Source: Porphyromonadaceae bacterium UBA4277 (GTDB lineage Bacteria > Bacteroidota > Bacteroidia > Bacteroidales > Muribaculaceae). Taken from it: DNA of 26,035 bases. The first letter of the stretch is position 1. Every line of letters begins with the position of its first letter. Below, piece after piece: positions 1 through 8,782 of the stretch. The stretch is taken from contig DGVT01000001.1 of the NCBI GenBank assembly GCA_002395965.1, positions 1 through 26,035 of the forward strand. The letters are read 5' to 3'. The notes beneath the pieces were generated by a model, which was not told where the DNA came from, did no database searches, and saw only the letters and a program-made list of their open reading frames with translations. The translations under genes were made by a program, and so were the position numbers.

Positions 1-24
1 TAAACAAGTAAACAAGCAGACGAG
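1..24. repeat. 8-bp TAAACAAG repeat units
   Basis: Two exact TAAACAAG units (1-8, 9-16) and one degenerate unit, CAGACGAG (17-24), open the window. They are the reverse complement of the CTTGTTTA units at 17614-17686, so the same 8-bp repeat family occurs twice here, in opposite orientation. The array probably continues to the left of the window. No function is assigned. Confidence 0.7.
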
Positions 25-37
25 CCGTCAAGTAGTG

Positions 38-52
38 CCAAGCATTGCTTGG
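38..52. terminator. Short hairpin beyond the tricorn-like gene
   Basis: CCAAGC-ATT-GCTTGG forms a perfect 6-bp stem with a 3-nt loop, 23 bp beyond the stop codon of the minus-strand protease gene. There is no clear T-run on the minus-strand side, so the terminator role is only inferred from position. Related strings (GCAATGCTTGG near 17157, CCAAGCAACGCCTGG near 22308) occur in the other repeat-rich gaps, so it may be a repeat family member instead. Confidence 0.35.
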
Positions 53-74
53 TAATCAAGCCGAATGCTATGAG

Positions 75-3000
75 TTACTTTACCTCCTTGAGCAGTTCCT
101 GCACGGCACGCTTGAGCTGTGCATCTTCGCCGTTAACGACCTCGGCCGGGTCGTTATGCACGAGGATGTCGGGCTCGAGTTGCGTGTTCTCGAGATAAGA
201 ACCGTCGGGCAAACGGTAGCCGATGATGGGCATGCCGTAGATGAGCGACGGGTCTTGGAGCGTCTCCCACGACACACTGCTCATGGTGCCTGGCACAGGC
301 ATGCCCACGAGCTTGCCGATGCCGGTGTGCTGATAGACCCAGGGAGTGCCATGCGCATTGCTGTAGCAAGCCTCGCACTGCACCATGATGCTGGGTTTGT
401 TCCAGCGGCGGCTGGGCATATCACAAGCCTCGCGGCCACGAATCACCTGAGTGAAATATTTCTTGCCGCTGAACAGCACCTCGATGTCTTCGTGCAGGCG
501 GCCGCCGCCATTGAAACGCACGTCGATGACGATGCCGTCCTTCTTGTAGTACTTGCCCATGACCTGGCTATAGACTTCACGGTAACTCTCGTCGTTCATC
601 GACTGAATGTGCACATAGCCCAGCCGGCCGCCCGACAGGCTATCGACCAGGTGAGCATTGCGCTTGACCCAACGCTTGTAGAGCAGGTTGTTCATCGCTC
701 CACTTGTGATAGGCAGGATAACCTCGTCGAAGGTTTTCCCGCTCTTATCGCGAACTGTCACCAGGGTCTTTTTGCCGGCCTGGCCGTTAAGCAACTGGGT
801 GTAATCGTTCTCATCGTTAATCTCGATGCCGTTGATTTTCTCCACAATCATGCCCCGGCGCACCTTGCTGGTCGAGCGGGCAAACGGTCCCTTCTCAACC
901 ACCTCGTCAATCTTCAGTCCCTTGCCTGTATAGTTCCAGTCGAACAGCAGGCCCATGTTGGCCGTGGGCTCGTTGCTGCCATTAGGATAGTAGCGGCTGC
1001 CAGAGTGAGAGACGTTGAGCTCGCCCAGCAGCTCGCTCAGCAGGTTGGCGTAGTCATAGTTGTTGTTGATGTGTGGCAGGAACTTGCGGTAGGCATCGCA
1101 CATCATGTCCCACTTGCAGCCATTAAGGTCGGTACGGAAGAACCGCTTGTTGACCTGGTGCTGCACATGATTGAACATATACTCGCGCTCGGCTGCGAGG
1201 TCCATCTTCACTTCTGCCTTATAGTTGATGGGCGTGAGTTTGTCGCTTGACACAGTGAGCTTGTTCATTGTCGAGCCTAAGACAAACATCTCCTTGCCGT
1301 CCTTGCCTAACTGGATGCCGGCCCAGCCCGAGTTCATCTTGTTGACGAGCTTGGTTGAATGCTTGCGCATGTCGAGTTTCCACAGGTCGTATCCGCCCTC
1401 AAACTTCGAGAGGTAGTACAGGTTGTCGCCGTCGTTGGTGACCATGGCGCTGGCTATGCTGCTCGAGTTGGGTGTGAGTCGCACCACACGGTCCTCGATG
1501 CCTTCGAGTTCGACAACGATGTCCTTTACTTCGTCTTTCTTCTCGTCGGCTTTGTCATCCTTCTTTTTGTCTTTGTTTTTCTTGTCGGCCTCGGCTTTCT
1601 TTTTGTCGGCTTCTTTCTTTGCCTCTTTCTCGGCTTCCTTGACAAGCTCATAGTCCTCCTTGCTCATGCGATATTTATCGTAGGCATCCTGGTTGACAAA
1701 TGCCAGCAGCACGTCGTCCTGCGAACCCCACGAGCCATGAGCACGCATGCCATAGCGATTGCTGGTGAACAAGATAGCATTGCCCTCCATCACCCACTTG
1801 GGAGACTCGCTGAAGTAACCGCTGCCGGTGATATTGGTGATTTTCCCGCCGTCGGCACTCACGATACCCACATCGGTGTACGGGTCGCGCTGATTGGCAA
1901 TGTAGTTGAGCGTGAACCACTTGCTGTCGGGCGACCAAGCGTAGTCAAAGCCTCCGTTGGTCTCATACCATGTCGAGCCGTCGGTCACCTGATGCACACG
2001 TTTGCTCTTGAGATCCATGACCATGAGGCGGTTGCGATCTTCGATAAATGCAAGTTTCTTTCCGTCGGGGCTCACATCGGGCGCAGCACGCTCGACGCTG
2101 CTGGACGGCAACAGGATTTCTTCCTTTATGGTGGTGGCATTAGGGAAGTTGGGGTCTTCCTTGCGCTCGATGGTGGCTTCTACCAGCTGCCAGTTACCGC
2201 CGCGCTCGGTGGCATAGTAGAGGGTGCGGTTGTCGCTGCCCCACGACAGTCCTTCCTCGGCCTCGGGCGTATTAGTGATGCGCTTTGTTGTGCCATACTC
2301 AACCGAAGTGACAAACACCTCGCCGCGGGCGATAAAGGCCACCTGCTTGCCATCGGGCGATGCCACAGCACTGGTGGCTCCTCGCGTCATGGTGGTGCGC
2401 AACACATCCTCCGAGTCGTCGTGATACAGGTCGATCTTCACCTTGGCAGGCTTGCCCGACGGTGCCTGAGTATATAGCTCGCCGTCATAGGTGTAGCACA
2501 GGGTGCCGTTGCCTGCAACCGACAGGAAACGCACAGGATGCGTCTTGAACGACGTCACAGCCTTGATGGCTCCGGGCTGGTCAACGGGAAACTGATAGAC
2601 GTTCATCGAGCCGCCATTGCGTTCGCTCAAGATATATATTGTGCGGCCGTCGGCACTGATCACCGGATTGAGGTCCTCGCCGGCATGATTGGTGAGGTTG
2701 GTGTGCTTGCCGGTGGCGGCGTCATACTTCCATATCTCACGGGTGACGCTGCTGGTGTGATGCTTGCGCCAGGTGTCCTCCATGCCCTTTTGGTCCTGAT
2801 AGACCATAAACTTGCCTTTGCTGTCCCACTTGAGCTCCTCGGCCGGTGTGCCAAGCACCTGCGTGGTGCGGCCGCCAGTCACCGGCACCTTATAGACCTC
2901 GGTGAGTCGCGAGCTGGGGAACAGTGTGCTGGAAGCAGGATCTTGAATAGCTGCCGAGAAATAGACTTCTTTGCCGTCGGGCGAGAATGCCCATGGCATC

Positions 3001-3329
3001 TCGCTGGCCGAGTTGCTCGTCAATCGCTTGGGAGCGCCGCCGCTGGCCGGCATCACATACACGTCGAAGTTGCCCCTGCGGTCGCTGGCAAAGGCCAGCT
3101 GACGGCCGTCGGGCGACCACACGACGTTACGTTCATAGCTTGACTGGGTGGTCAGTTGAACGGCCTGACCACCGCCGGCCGGCACCTTATAGATGTCGCC
3201 CTTGTAGCAGAAAGCGATTTCCTTGCCATCGGGCGAGATGGCCGCATAGCGCATCCACAGGGGCGACTCGGCCGTCGCCGTCATTACAGCACCCATCACG
3301 AGGGCTGCTGTCAATAATGTTTTCTTCAT
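75..3329 (-). CDS. Tricorn-like S41 family peptidase, secreted
   Basis: Encodes 1084 residues with a Sec signal peptide (about residues 1-20, cut near TATA-ES), so it is exported, probably to the periplasm. Many SPDGK/LAF motifs in roughly residues 25-560 mark PD40/WD40-like beta-propeller blades, as in tricorn proteases. A highly charged Lys/Glu/Asp linker lies at about 560-610, followed by a second propeller-like part, a PDZ domain (about 800-870) and the S41 C-terminal protease fold (about 890-1075). Likely catalytic residues are His775 in the GELNVSHSG motif and Ser990 in YSNAHG, equivalent to the tricorn His and Ser. The role is presumably peptide degradation; the natural substrate is unknown. 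The start is the ATG directly before the signal peptide. It stands alone, with its own promoter upstream. Confidence 0.93.
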   Translation of the reverse strand: MKKTLLTAALVMGAVMTATAESPLWMRYAAISPDGKEIAFCYKGDIYKVPAGGGQAVQLTTQSSYERNVVWSPDGRQLAFASDRRGNFDVYVMPASGGAPKRLTSNSASEMPWAFSPDGKEVYFSAAIQDPASSTLFPSSRLTEVYKVPVTGGRTTQVLGTPAEELKWDSKGKFMVYQDQKGMEDTWRKHHTSSVTREIWKYDAATGKHTNLTNHAGEDLNPVISADGRTIYILSERNGGSMNVYQFPVDQPGAIKAVTSFKTHPVRFLSVAGNGTLCYTYDGELYTQAPSGKPAKVKIDLYHDDSEDVLRTTMTRGATSAVASPDGKQVAFIARGEVFVTSVEYGTTKRITNTPEAEEGLSWGSDNRTLYYATERGGNWQLVEATIERKEDPNFPNATTIKEEILLPSSSVERAAPDVSPDGKKLAFIEDRNRLMVMDLKSKRVHQVTDGSTWYETNGGFDYAWSPDSKWFTLNYIANQRDPYTDVGIVSADGGKITNITGSGYFSESPKWVMEGNAILFTSNRYGMRAHGSWGSQDDVLLAFVNQDAYDKYRMSKEDYELVKEAEKEAKKEADKKKAEADKKNKDKKKDDKADEKKDEVKDIVVELEGIEDRVVRLTPNSSSIASAMVTNDGDNLYYLSKFEGGYDLWKLDMRKHSTKLVNKMNSGWAGIQLGKDGKEMFVLGSTMNKLTVSSDKLTPINYKAEVKMDLAAEREYMFNHVQHQVNKRFFRTDLNGCKWDMMCDAYRKFLPHINNNYDYANLLSELLGELNVSHSGSRYYPNGSNEPTANMGLLFDWNYTGKGLKIDEVVEKGPFARSTSKVRRGMIVEKINGIEINDENDYTQLLNGQAGKKTLVTVRDKSGKTFDEVILPITSGAMNNLLYKRWVKRNAHLVDSLSGGRLGYVHIQSMNDESYREVYSQVMGKYYKKDGIVIDVRFNGGGRLHEDIEVLFSGKKYFTQVIRGREACDMPSRRWNKPSIMVQCEACYSNAHGTPWVYQHTGIGKLVGMPVPGTMSSVSWETLQDPSLIYGMPIIGYRLPDGSYLENTQLEPDILVHNDPAEVVNGEDAQLKRAVQELLKEVK

Positions 3330-3388
3330 TGTCTATCTTATTGAATGATTAAATGGTCGGTATAAAGGTCATTTTCTATTTCAGTGGG

Positions 3389-3420
3389 CAAAGATAAGAA
3401 TTTTTGCCGTCTCCACCAAA
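3389..3420 (-). promoter_or_regulatory. Bacteroidetes-type promoter of the tricorn-like gene
   Basis: On the minus strand a TTTG (3417-3420) is followed after 20 bp by TATCTTTG (3389-3396), matching the Bacteroidetes sigma-ABfr consensus TTTG-N19-21-TAnnTTTG. The predicted transcription start lies about 50 nt upstream of the ATG at 3329. Confidence 0.7.
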
Positions 3421-3672
3421 TATGCGCTCATTACTTATGGCCCAGAGTGACCATAGCCGGCATCGGTGGTGCCCATGACAGCCAGTTTGGCACTCCCACG
3501 ATTGAGTCACCACAAGTAAAGGGACAAACAAGTGGTTAAAAACTGCTAATTTATAGTGGTGAAGTCATAAAAAAAGAGTAATTTAGCGCAAAATTATTGC
3601 ACCCGACAACTGGTGCACACTTCAAAGATAGAGTAAACATTTATCAACTAATTACTTACACTAATTAACCGC
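3421..3672. other. Intergenic region upstream of the hydrogenase operon
   Basis: This gap between divergent genes holds no credible ORF. The last 130 bp are AT-rich and probably contain the hydrogenase promoter, but I could not find a good TTTG/TAnnTTTG pair on the plus strand. An inverted repeat, TGCACC-(8 nt)-GGTGCA at 3598-3617, lies 56 bp before the GTG start and could be an operator or a leader hairpin. Confidence 0.5.
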
Positions 3673-5580
3673 GTGAAACCCCTAAACTTTGAAAGTCTGA
3701 AAAAACTCAGACAAAAAGCTCAGGCCGCACTCAATGTGCGCGAATTGAGCCACACCGCTGTGAGTGAAAAATGTTGCGGTTTGGAGACGGGTTCCGACCA
3801 CATCCAGATTTTGTGCTGTGGTGGCACGGGCTGCAAGGCTTCGCAAAGTAAGAAAATCGTAGAGAACCTCCAGGAATGCGTCAAGGCGCATGGCATAGCC
3901 GACAAGGTGGATGTCATCACCACGGGATGCTTCGGATTCTGTGAAAAGGGTCCCATTGTCAACATCATCCCCGACAACACATTCTACACCCAGGTCAAGC
4001 CCGAAGATGCCGAGGAGATTGTCAAAGAGCACGTCATCGGCGGCCACCGCGTGGAGCGTCTGCTCTACGTTGACCCCAAGACGGAGCACACCGTGAGCGA
4101 CTCCAAGCACATGGACTTCTACCGCAAGCAGATGCGCATTGCCCTGCGCAACTGCGGCTTCATCGACCCGGAAAACATCAACGAGTACATTGCCCGCGAC
4201 GGTTATGCCGGCCTGGCCGACGTAATCAAGAACCAGACGCCTGAGCAGGTAATCGAAACCGTAACCAAGTCGGGGCTGAGAGGCCGCGGCGGTGCCGGTT
4301 TCCCCGCCGGCAAGAAATGGGAACACGGTCGCGCCGTGCAAGCCGAGCACAAATATGTGGTATGCAATGCCGACGAGGGCGACCCCGGAGCATTCATGGA
4401 CCGCTCGATCATGGAGGGTGACCCCCACTCGGTGCTTGAGGCAATGGCCATCTGCGGCTATGCCATTGGTGCCAACCATGGCTTGATCTACATTCGCGCC
4501 GAGTATCCACTGGCTGTGAGCCGCCTGCGCGTGGCCATCAAGCAAGCCAATGAGTTAGGCCTGTTAGGAAACAACATCCTGGGCAGCGACTTCAGTTTCG
4601 ACATCGACATTCGATATGGTGCAGGTGCCTTCGTCTGCGGCGAGGCCACAGCACTCGTGCACTCGATGGAAGGCAAGCGTGGCGAGCCGCGCATGAAGCC
4701 ACCCCACCTCACCGACCACGGCTACATGGGCTACCCCACTAATGTAAATAATGTGGAGACACTGGCCAACGTGCCCATCATCATCACCAAGGGTGCCGAC
4801 TGGTTTGCCTCGATAGGCACCGAGAAGTCAAAGGGCACTAAGGTGTTTGCACTGGCCGGAAAAATCAATAACGTGGGACTTATTGAAGTTCCCATGGGCA
4901 CTACACTGCGTGAAATCATCTACGAGATTGGCGGCGGTGTGAAAGACGGCAAGAAATTCAAGGCCGTCCAGACCGGCGGCCCCTCAGGCGGCTGCCTCAC
5001 CGAGAAGCATCTCGACATCCCCATCGACTACGAAAGCCTCGAAGCTGCCGGCTCGATGATGGGTTCGGGCGGCATGATTGTCATGGACGAAGACGACTGC
5101 ATGGTGTCGGTGGCCAAGTTCTACCTCGACTTCACCGTCAACGAGTCGTGCGGCAAGTGCACACCGTGCCGCATAGGCAACAAGCGCCTGCTTGAGATCC
5201 TCACTCGCATCACCGAGGGCAAAGGCACTCCTCAAGACCTGGAGACGCTCAAGCGCCTGAGTGAAGTAATCAAGGAAACCTCGCTGTGCGGCCTGGGACA
5301 GTCATCGCCCAACCCCGTGCTGTCAACGCTCAACAATTTCTATGACGAATATGTGGAGCACGTTAAGCAGCACAAGTGCCGCGCTAAGCAGTGCAAGGCG
5401 CTGCTCACCTATGCAGTGCGCCCCGACAAGTGCAAGGGCTGCGGTGCCTGCAAACGCGGTTGTCCGGCCGATGCCATCATTGGCGACGTGCGCAAGCCTC
5501 ATGTGATCGATCCCAGCAAGTGCATACGCTGTGGCATGTGCAAGTCGCACTGTCGCTTCGATGCCATCCAAGTTTTTTAA
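3673..5580 (+). CDS. hydB: [FeFe] hydrogenase flavoprotein subunit (HydB/HndC, NuoF-like)
   Basis: A 635-residue NuoF-type diaphorase subunit that exchanges electrons between NAD(P)H and the iron-sulfur chain of a multimeric [FeFe] hydrogenase. Visible in order: a thioredoxin-like 2Fe-2S domain (CCGGTGC near residue 50, CFGFC near 88), the FMN/NADH fold with GRGGAGFP (204-211) and NADEGDPGAF (232-241), an SLBB region, the 4Fe-4S motif CGKCTPC (Cys493, 496, 499) with a later SLCGLGQ Cys, and a C-terminal two-cluster ferredoxin (Cys587/590/593/597 and Cys617/620/623/627). The N-terminal 2Fe-2S and C-terminal ferredoxin domains separate it from plain complex I NuoF. The start is GTG; the N-terminus KPLNFESLKKL looks typical of the family. 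First gene of a three-gene operon. Confidence 0.93.
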   Translation: MKPLNFESLKKLRQKAQAALNVRELSHTAVSEKCCGLETGSDHIQILCCGGTGCKASQSKKIVENLQECVKAHGIADKVDVITTGCFGFCEKGPIVNIIPDNTFYTQVKPEDAEEIVKEHVIGGHRVERLLYVDPKTEHTVSDSKHMDFYRKQMRIALRNCGFIDPENINEYIARDGYAGLADVIKNQTPEQVIETVTKSGLRGRGGAGFPAGKKWEHGRAVQAEHKYVVCNADEGDPGAFMDRSIMEGDPHSVLEAMAICGYAIGANHGLIYIRAEYPLAVSRLRVAIKQANELGLLGNNILGSDFSFDIDIRYGAGAFVCGEATALVHSMEGKRGEPRMKPPHLTDHGYMGYPTNVNNVETLANVPIIITKGADWFASIGTEKSKGTKVFALAGKINNVGLIEVPMGTTLREIIYEIGGGVKDGKKFKAVQTGGPSGGCLTEKHLDIPIDYESLEAAGSMMGSGGMIVMDEDDCMVSVAKFYLDFTVNESCGKCTPCRIGNKRLLEILTRITEGKGTPQDLETLKRLSEVIKETSLCGLGQSSPNPVLSTLNNFYDEYVEHVKQHKCRAKQCKALLTYAVRPDKCKGCGACKRGCPADAIIGDVRKPHVIDPSKCIRCGMCKSHCRFDAIQVF

Positions 5581-5598
5581 TCCACTCATGATACCGAA

Positions 5599-7365
5599 AT
5601 GGAAGAGAAGATGATAACACTCACCATCGACCGCCATGTGGTCGTGGTGCCCGCTAATACTACCATTCTCGAGGCCGCCAAGACGGTTAACGTCGAGATT
5701 CCCACGCTGTGTCACATCGACCTTGAGGGCACTTGCGTGAAAAGCAACCCGGCCTCGTGCCGCCTGTGTGTGGTGGAGGTAGATGGCCGTCACAACCTGG
5801 TGCCCGCCTGCGCCACCCAGTGCCGCCAGGGCATGGTGGTGCACACCAGCTCGCCGCGCGTGTTGCGCGCCCGCAAAACAGTGGCCGAGCTCATCTTGAG
5901 CGACCACCCAAACGATTGCCTCACATGCCCCAAGTGTAGCGACTGCGAGCTTCAGCGCCTCGTGCGCAGGCTCAACTGCCGCGTCATGCCCTACAACGAT
6001 GGCGAGCACGCTCATCGCAAGACCGAAATCACACCGGCCATCAAGCGCGACATGGACAAGTGCATCTATTGCCGCCGATGCGAGAGCGTGTGTAACGAGG
6101 TGCAGACTGTGGGAGCACTGGGAGCTGTGGGACGTGGCTTCACCACAACCATTGCCCCGTCGTTCAACAAGATGCTTAACGAGACCAACTGCACCTATTG
6201 CGGACAGTGCGTGGCTGTGTGCCCCGTGGGCGCTCTCACCGAGCGTGACTATGCCGAGGAACTGATTGCCGACATCACCCACCCCGACAAGATTGTCATC
6301 GCACAGACTGCTCCGGCCGTGCGCTACGCACTGGGCGAAGAGTTCAACTTCAAGCCCGGCACAAGCGTGACTGGCAAGATGGTGACTGCACTGAAGGACA
6401 TGGGATTTGACTATGTGTTCGATACCGACTTCGGTGCCGACATGACCATCATGGAAGAAGGTGCCGAAATTCTCGACCGCCTGCAAAAGTTTATCGCTGG
6501 CGACAAGAATGTGAAATTGCCCATCATGACTTCGTGCTGCCCGGCATGGGTCAACTTCTATGAGCATGATTACCCCGACCTGCTCGACTACCCCTCGACG
6601 GCCAAGTCGCCGGCACAAATGTTTGGCGCCGTGGCAAAGACCTACTGGGCCGAGAAGATGGGTATTCCGCGCGAAAAGATTGTTGTGGTGTCGATAATGC
6701 CCTGTCTGGCCAAGAAATATGAGTGCAACCGCGATGAGTTTAAGGTGAATGGCAACCCCGATGTGGACTACAGCATCTCCACCCGCGAACTGGCCGCCCT
6801 CATTCGCCGCTCCAACATCAACTTCGACAGCCTTCCCGATAGCGACTTCGACAAGCCTCTGGGCGAATCAACCGGTGCCGGTGCCATCTTCGGCATCACC
6901 GGCGGTGTGATGGAGGCAGCCCTGCGCACAGTCTATGAGAAATTCACAGGCAACACACTGCCCCGCATCGAGTTTGACCAAGTGCGCGGGCTGGATGGAA
7001 TACGCGAGGCAACCATCGACCTCAACGGCTTCGAGCTGCGTGTGTGCGTGGTCAACACGCTGGGCAATGCCCGCATCATCATGGACAAGCTGCGCAAGGG
7101 CGAGCTCAATTACCATGTGGTGGAAGTCATGGCATGCCCCGGCGGCTGCATAGGCGGCGCCGGACAGCCCTATCACCACGGCAACATCGAGACCCTGAAG
7201 GCCCGCCAGCGCGCCGTCTATGCCGAAGATGCAGGCAAGCGACTGCGCAAGAGCCACGAGAACCCCGACATCCAGAAGCTGTATAAGGAATTCCTGGGCG
7301 CACCGCTCAGCGAAAAGGCTCACCACCTGCTCCACACCAGCTTCTATGACAAGTCAATCAAGTAA
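5599..7365 (+). CDS. hydA: [FeFe] hydrogenase catalytic subunit (HydA/HndD)
   Basis: A 588-residue catalytic subunit that reduces protons to H2 or oxidises H2. The N-terminal part has a 2Fe-2S domain (Cys38, 46 or 54, 57, 71 region), a His-Cys3 4Fe-4S motif (HPNDCLTC...CELQ, residues 103-119) and a two-cluster ferredoxin (CIYCRRCESVC at 155-165, CTYCGQCVAVC at 198-208). The H-cluster domain has all three signatures: TSCCPAW (311-317), MPCLAKKYECNR (367-378) and MACPGGC (511-517). By comparison with clostridial CpI, Cys314, 369, 513 and 517 bind the H-cluster and Cys313 serves in proton transfer. Nothing is missing, so the enzyme should be active if the maturases HydEFG are encoded elsewhere. 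It starts 18 bp after hydB; a second possible ATG is at 5611. Confidence 0.96.
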   Translation: MEEKMITLTIDRHVVVVPANTTILEAAKTVNVEIPTLCHIDLEGTCVKSNPASCRLCVVEVDGRHNLVPACATQCRQGMVVHTSSPRVLRARKTVAELILSDHPNDCLTCPKCSDCELQRLVRRLNCRVMPYNDGEHAHRKTEITPAIKRDMDKCIYCRRCESVCNEVQTVGALGAVGRGFTTTIAPSFNKMLNETNCTYCGQCVAVCPVGALTERDYAEELIADITHPDKIVIAQTAPAVRYALGEEFNFKPGTSVTGKMVTALKDMGFDYVFDTDFGADMTIMEEGAEILDRLQKFIAGDKNVKLPIMTSCCPAWVNFYEHDYPDLLDYPSTAKSPAQMFGAVAKTYWAEKMGIPREKIVVVSIMPCLAKKYECNRDEFKVNGNPDVDYSISTRELAALIRRSNINFDSLPDSDFDKPLGESTGAGAIFGITGGVMEAALRTVYEKFTGNTLPRIEFDQVRGLDGIREATIDLNGFELRVCVVNTLGNARIIMDKLRKGELNYHVVEVMACPGGCIGGAGQPYHHGNIETLKARQRAVYAEDAGKRLRKSHENPDIQKLYKEFLGAPLSEKAHHLLHTSFYDKSIK

Positions 7366-7392
7366 AAAACATTTCATACACATTAATATATT

Positions 7393-7881
7393 ATGGCAAA
7401 AGAAATGAAACTGGCATGTAATGTGGTTGAGCAAGTAGAGGCCATTTGCGACAAATTCGGCAACAAGCCCAACGAGCTCATCAACATCCTGCACGAAGCG
7501 CAGAACATGCACGGCTATCTGCCCGAGGAAATGCAACGCATCATCGCGCGCAAGCTGGGCATCCCGGCCTCTAAGGTCTATGGCGTGGTAACGTTCTACT
7601 CGTTCTTCACCATGACACCAAAGGGCAAGCACCCCATCTCGGTGTGCCTGGGAACAGCATGCTATGTGCGCGGCTCAGAGAAACTCCTTGAAGAAATCAA
7701 GCGTGTGCTCGGCATCGACGTGGGGCAAACCACACCCGATGGCAACTTCTCTCTCGACTGCCTGCGTTGCGTGGGAGCCTGCGGACTTGCTCCTGTAGTC
7801 ACCATAGGCGAGAAAGTCTATGGACGCCTGCAAGCAAAAGACATTAAGAAAATCCTCGACGAGGTGGCCGCTGCCGACTGA
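7393..7881 (+). CDS. hydC: [FeFe] hydrogenase NuoE-like 2Fe-2S subunit (HydC/HndA)
   Basis: A 162-residue NuoE-type subunit with a helical N-terminus and a C-terminal thioredoxin-like 2Fe-2S domain. Its cluster ligands are visible as Cys85 and Cys90 (CLGTAC) and Cys126 and Cys130 (CVGAC). It pairs with the NuoF-like HydB and completes the HydABC set, so the complex should be a trimeric NAD(P)-linked hydrogenase. Such complexes often bifurcate or confurcate electrons between ferredoxin and NADH; this is known for the family and not shown by the sequence. It starts 27 bp after hydA and is followed by a terminator-like hairpin, so it is the last gene of the operon. Confidence 0.93.
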   Translation: MAKEMKLACNVVEQVEAICDKFGNKPNELINILHEAQNMHGYLPEEMQRIIARKLGIPASKVYGVVTFYSFFTMTPKGKHPISVCLGTACYVRGSEKLLEEIKRVLGIDVGQTTPDGNFSLDCLRCVGACGLAPVVTIGEKVYGRLQAKDIKKILDEVAAAD

Positions 7882-7919
7882 GCCGCACCACACCCGCACA
7901 CGAGGAAACAGAAAAATAC

Positions 7920-7959
7920 GACACGCACTCCTGAAGCTATGGCCACGGGGGTGCGTGTC
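7920..7959 (+). terminator. Hairpin after the hydrogenase operon
   Basis: GACACGCAC (7920-7928) pairs with GTGCGTGTC (7951-7959). The stem can extend by a T-G wobble and two C-G pairs toward the loop, for about 12 pairs. It starts 38 bp after the hydC stop and is followed by TTCACCTTAT, only moderately T-rich. It probably ends the hydrogenase transcript before ung. Confidence 0.6.
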
Positions 7960-7994
7960 TTCACCTTATAATAAATAACATTTTCGGCATCATC

Positions 7995-8657
7995 ATGAAC
8001 GTCAGGATAGAACAAGGCTGGAAGCAAGCATTAGCCAGCGAGTGGGAGTCGCCCTACTTTGCTCAGCTTGCGCAATTTGTACACAACGAGTATCGCACAC
8101 GGCAAGTGTTTCCGCCCGGCCGGCAGATTTTTGCCGCCTTCGACGCCACTCCGTTCGACCAAGTCAAGGTGGTGATTTTAGGACAAGATCCCTACCATGG
8201 CGATGGCCAGGCCAACGGGCTATGCTTCAGCGTGAACGACGGCATCCCGCTGCCGCCATCACTGCTCAACATCTTCAAGGAGATAAATGCCGACACCGGC
8301 TCACCCATCCCTGCCAGCGGCGACCTCACCCGCTGGGCGCGGCAAGGTGTGCTTCTGCTCAACGCCACACTCACCGTTGCGGCTCATCAGCCCGGCTCAC
8401 ACCAGGGGCACGGCTGGGAGCAATTCACCGATGCTGCAATCCGAGCCTTGTCGATGCACCGCGAGCACCTTGTGTTCATCTTGTGGGGCAGCTATGCCAT
8501 CAAGAAAGGCGCATTCATCGACCGCAACAGGCACCTGGTGCTCACATCGCCACACCCCTCACCCCTTTCGGCCCACCGAGGTTTCTTCGGCAATCACCAC
8601 TTCTCACGCGCCAATGCCTACCTCGCACAGCACGGCATCACACCCATCAACTGGTAG
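7995..8657 (+). CDS. ung: Uracil-DNA glycosylase, family 1
   Basis: A 220-residue cytoplasmic enzyme that removes uracil from DNA as the first step of base excision repair. The water-activating motif GQDPYHG is at residues 63-69 (catalytic Asp65), and the DNA-intercalation and catalytic-His motif HPSPLSA is at 187-193. LLNATLTV (121-128) matches the uracil-recognition strand with its Asn. The length is normal for the family. It is separated from hydC by 113 bp and a terminator-like hairpin, so it is probably a separate transcript. Confidence 0.97.
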   Translation: MNVRIEQGWKQALASEWESPYFAQLAQFVHNEYRTRQVFPPGRQIFAAFDATPFDQVKVVILGQDPYHGDGQANGLCFSVNDGIPLPPSLLNIFKEINADTGSPIPASGDLTRWARQGVLLLNATLTVAAHQPGSHQGHGWEQFTDAAIRALSMHREHLVFILWGSYAIKKGAFIDRNRHLVLTSPHPSPLSAHRGFFGNHHFSRANAYLAQHGITPINW

Positions 8658-8662
8658 CCCCG

Positions 8663-8689
8663 TTCATTAGGGACAGTCCCTAATGAGCC
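8663..8689. repeat. REP-like palindrome, copy 1
   Basis: CATTAGGGAC-A-GTCCCTAATG (8665-8685) is a perfect 10-bp palindrome just after the ung stop. It belongs to a family with degenerate members at 10987-11011 and, on the minus strand, 22429-22456, all of the form TTCATT(A/G)GGG...CC(T)nnTGA(A/G)CC. At this site it may also act as the ung terminator. Confidence 0.65.
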
Positions 8690-8752
8690 ACCGGCTGATG
8701 AGGAATAATCAATTTATTTATCGCACCGGCAGCTTAATCAAGATTTTTATTC

Positions 8753-8760
8753 TAACTTTG
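8753..8760 (+). promoter_or_regulatory. Probable -7 element of the gmd-fcl promoter
   Basis: TAACTTTG matches the Bacteroidetes -7 consensus TAnnTTTG and lies 22 bp before the gmd ATG, which would give a leader of roughly 15 nt. No clear TTTG is seen at the expected -33 position, so the call rests on one element. Confidence 0.5.
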
Positions 8761-8782
8761 CAGTAAAATATAACACACAACT

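Noticed and set aside
45..1250. Long plus-strand reading frame of 401 codons opposite the tricorn-like gene
   Set aside because: It lies wholly antisense to a clear protease gene, has no recognisable domain and its composition mirrors the opposite strand. The same applies to the other frames opposite or within 75-3329.
3623..3630. Minus-strand TATCTTTG as a second promoter for the tricorn-like gene
   Set aside because: No TTTG or TTG stands at the right spacing, it is about 300 bp from the gene, and a better promoter lies at 3389-3420.
5323..6618. Minus-strand reading frame of 431 codons opposite hydA
   Set aside because: It is antisense to a gene with complete hydrogenase signatures and has no domain of its own.
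3673..7881. Fragment of a respiratory complex I (nuoE, nuoF, nuoG)
   Set aside because: The middle gene has all three H-cluster motifs, the NuoF-like protein has extra 2Fe-2S and ferredoxin domains, and no other nuo gene is adjacent.
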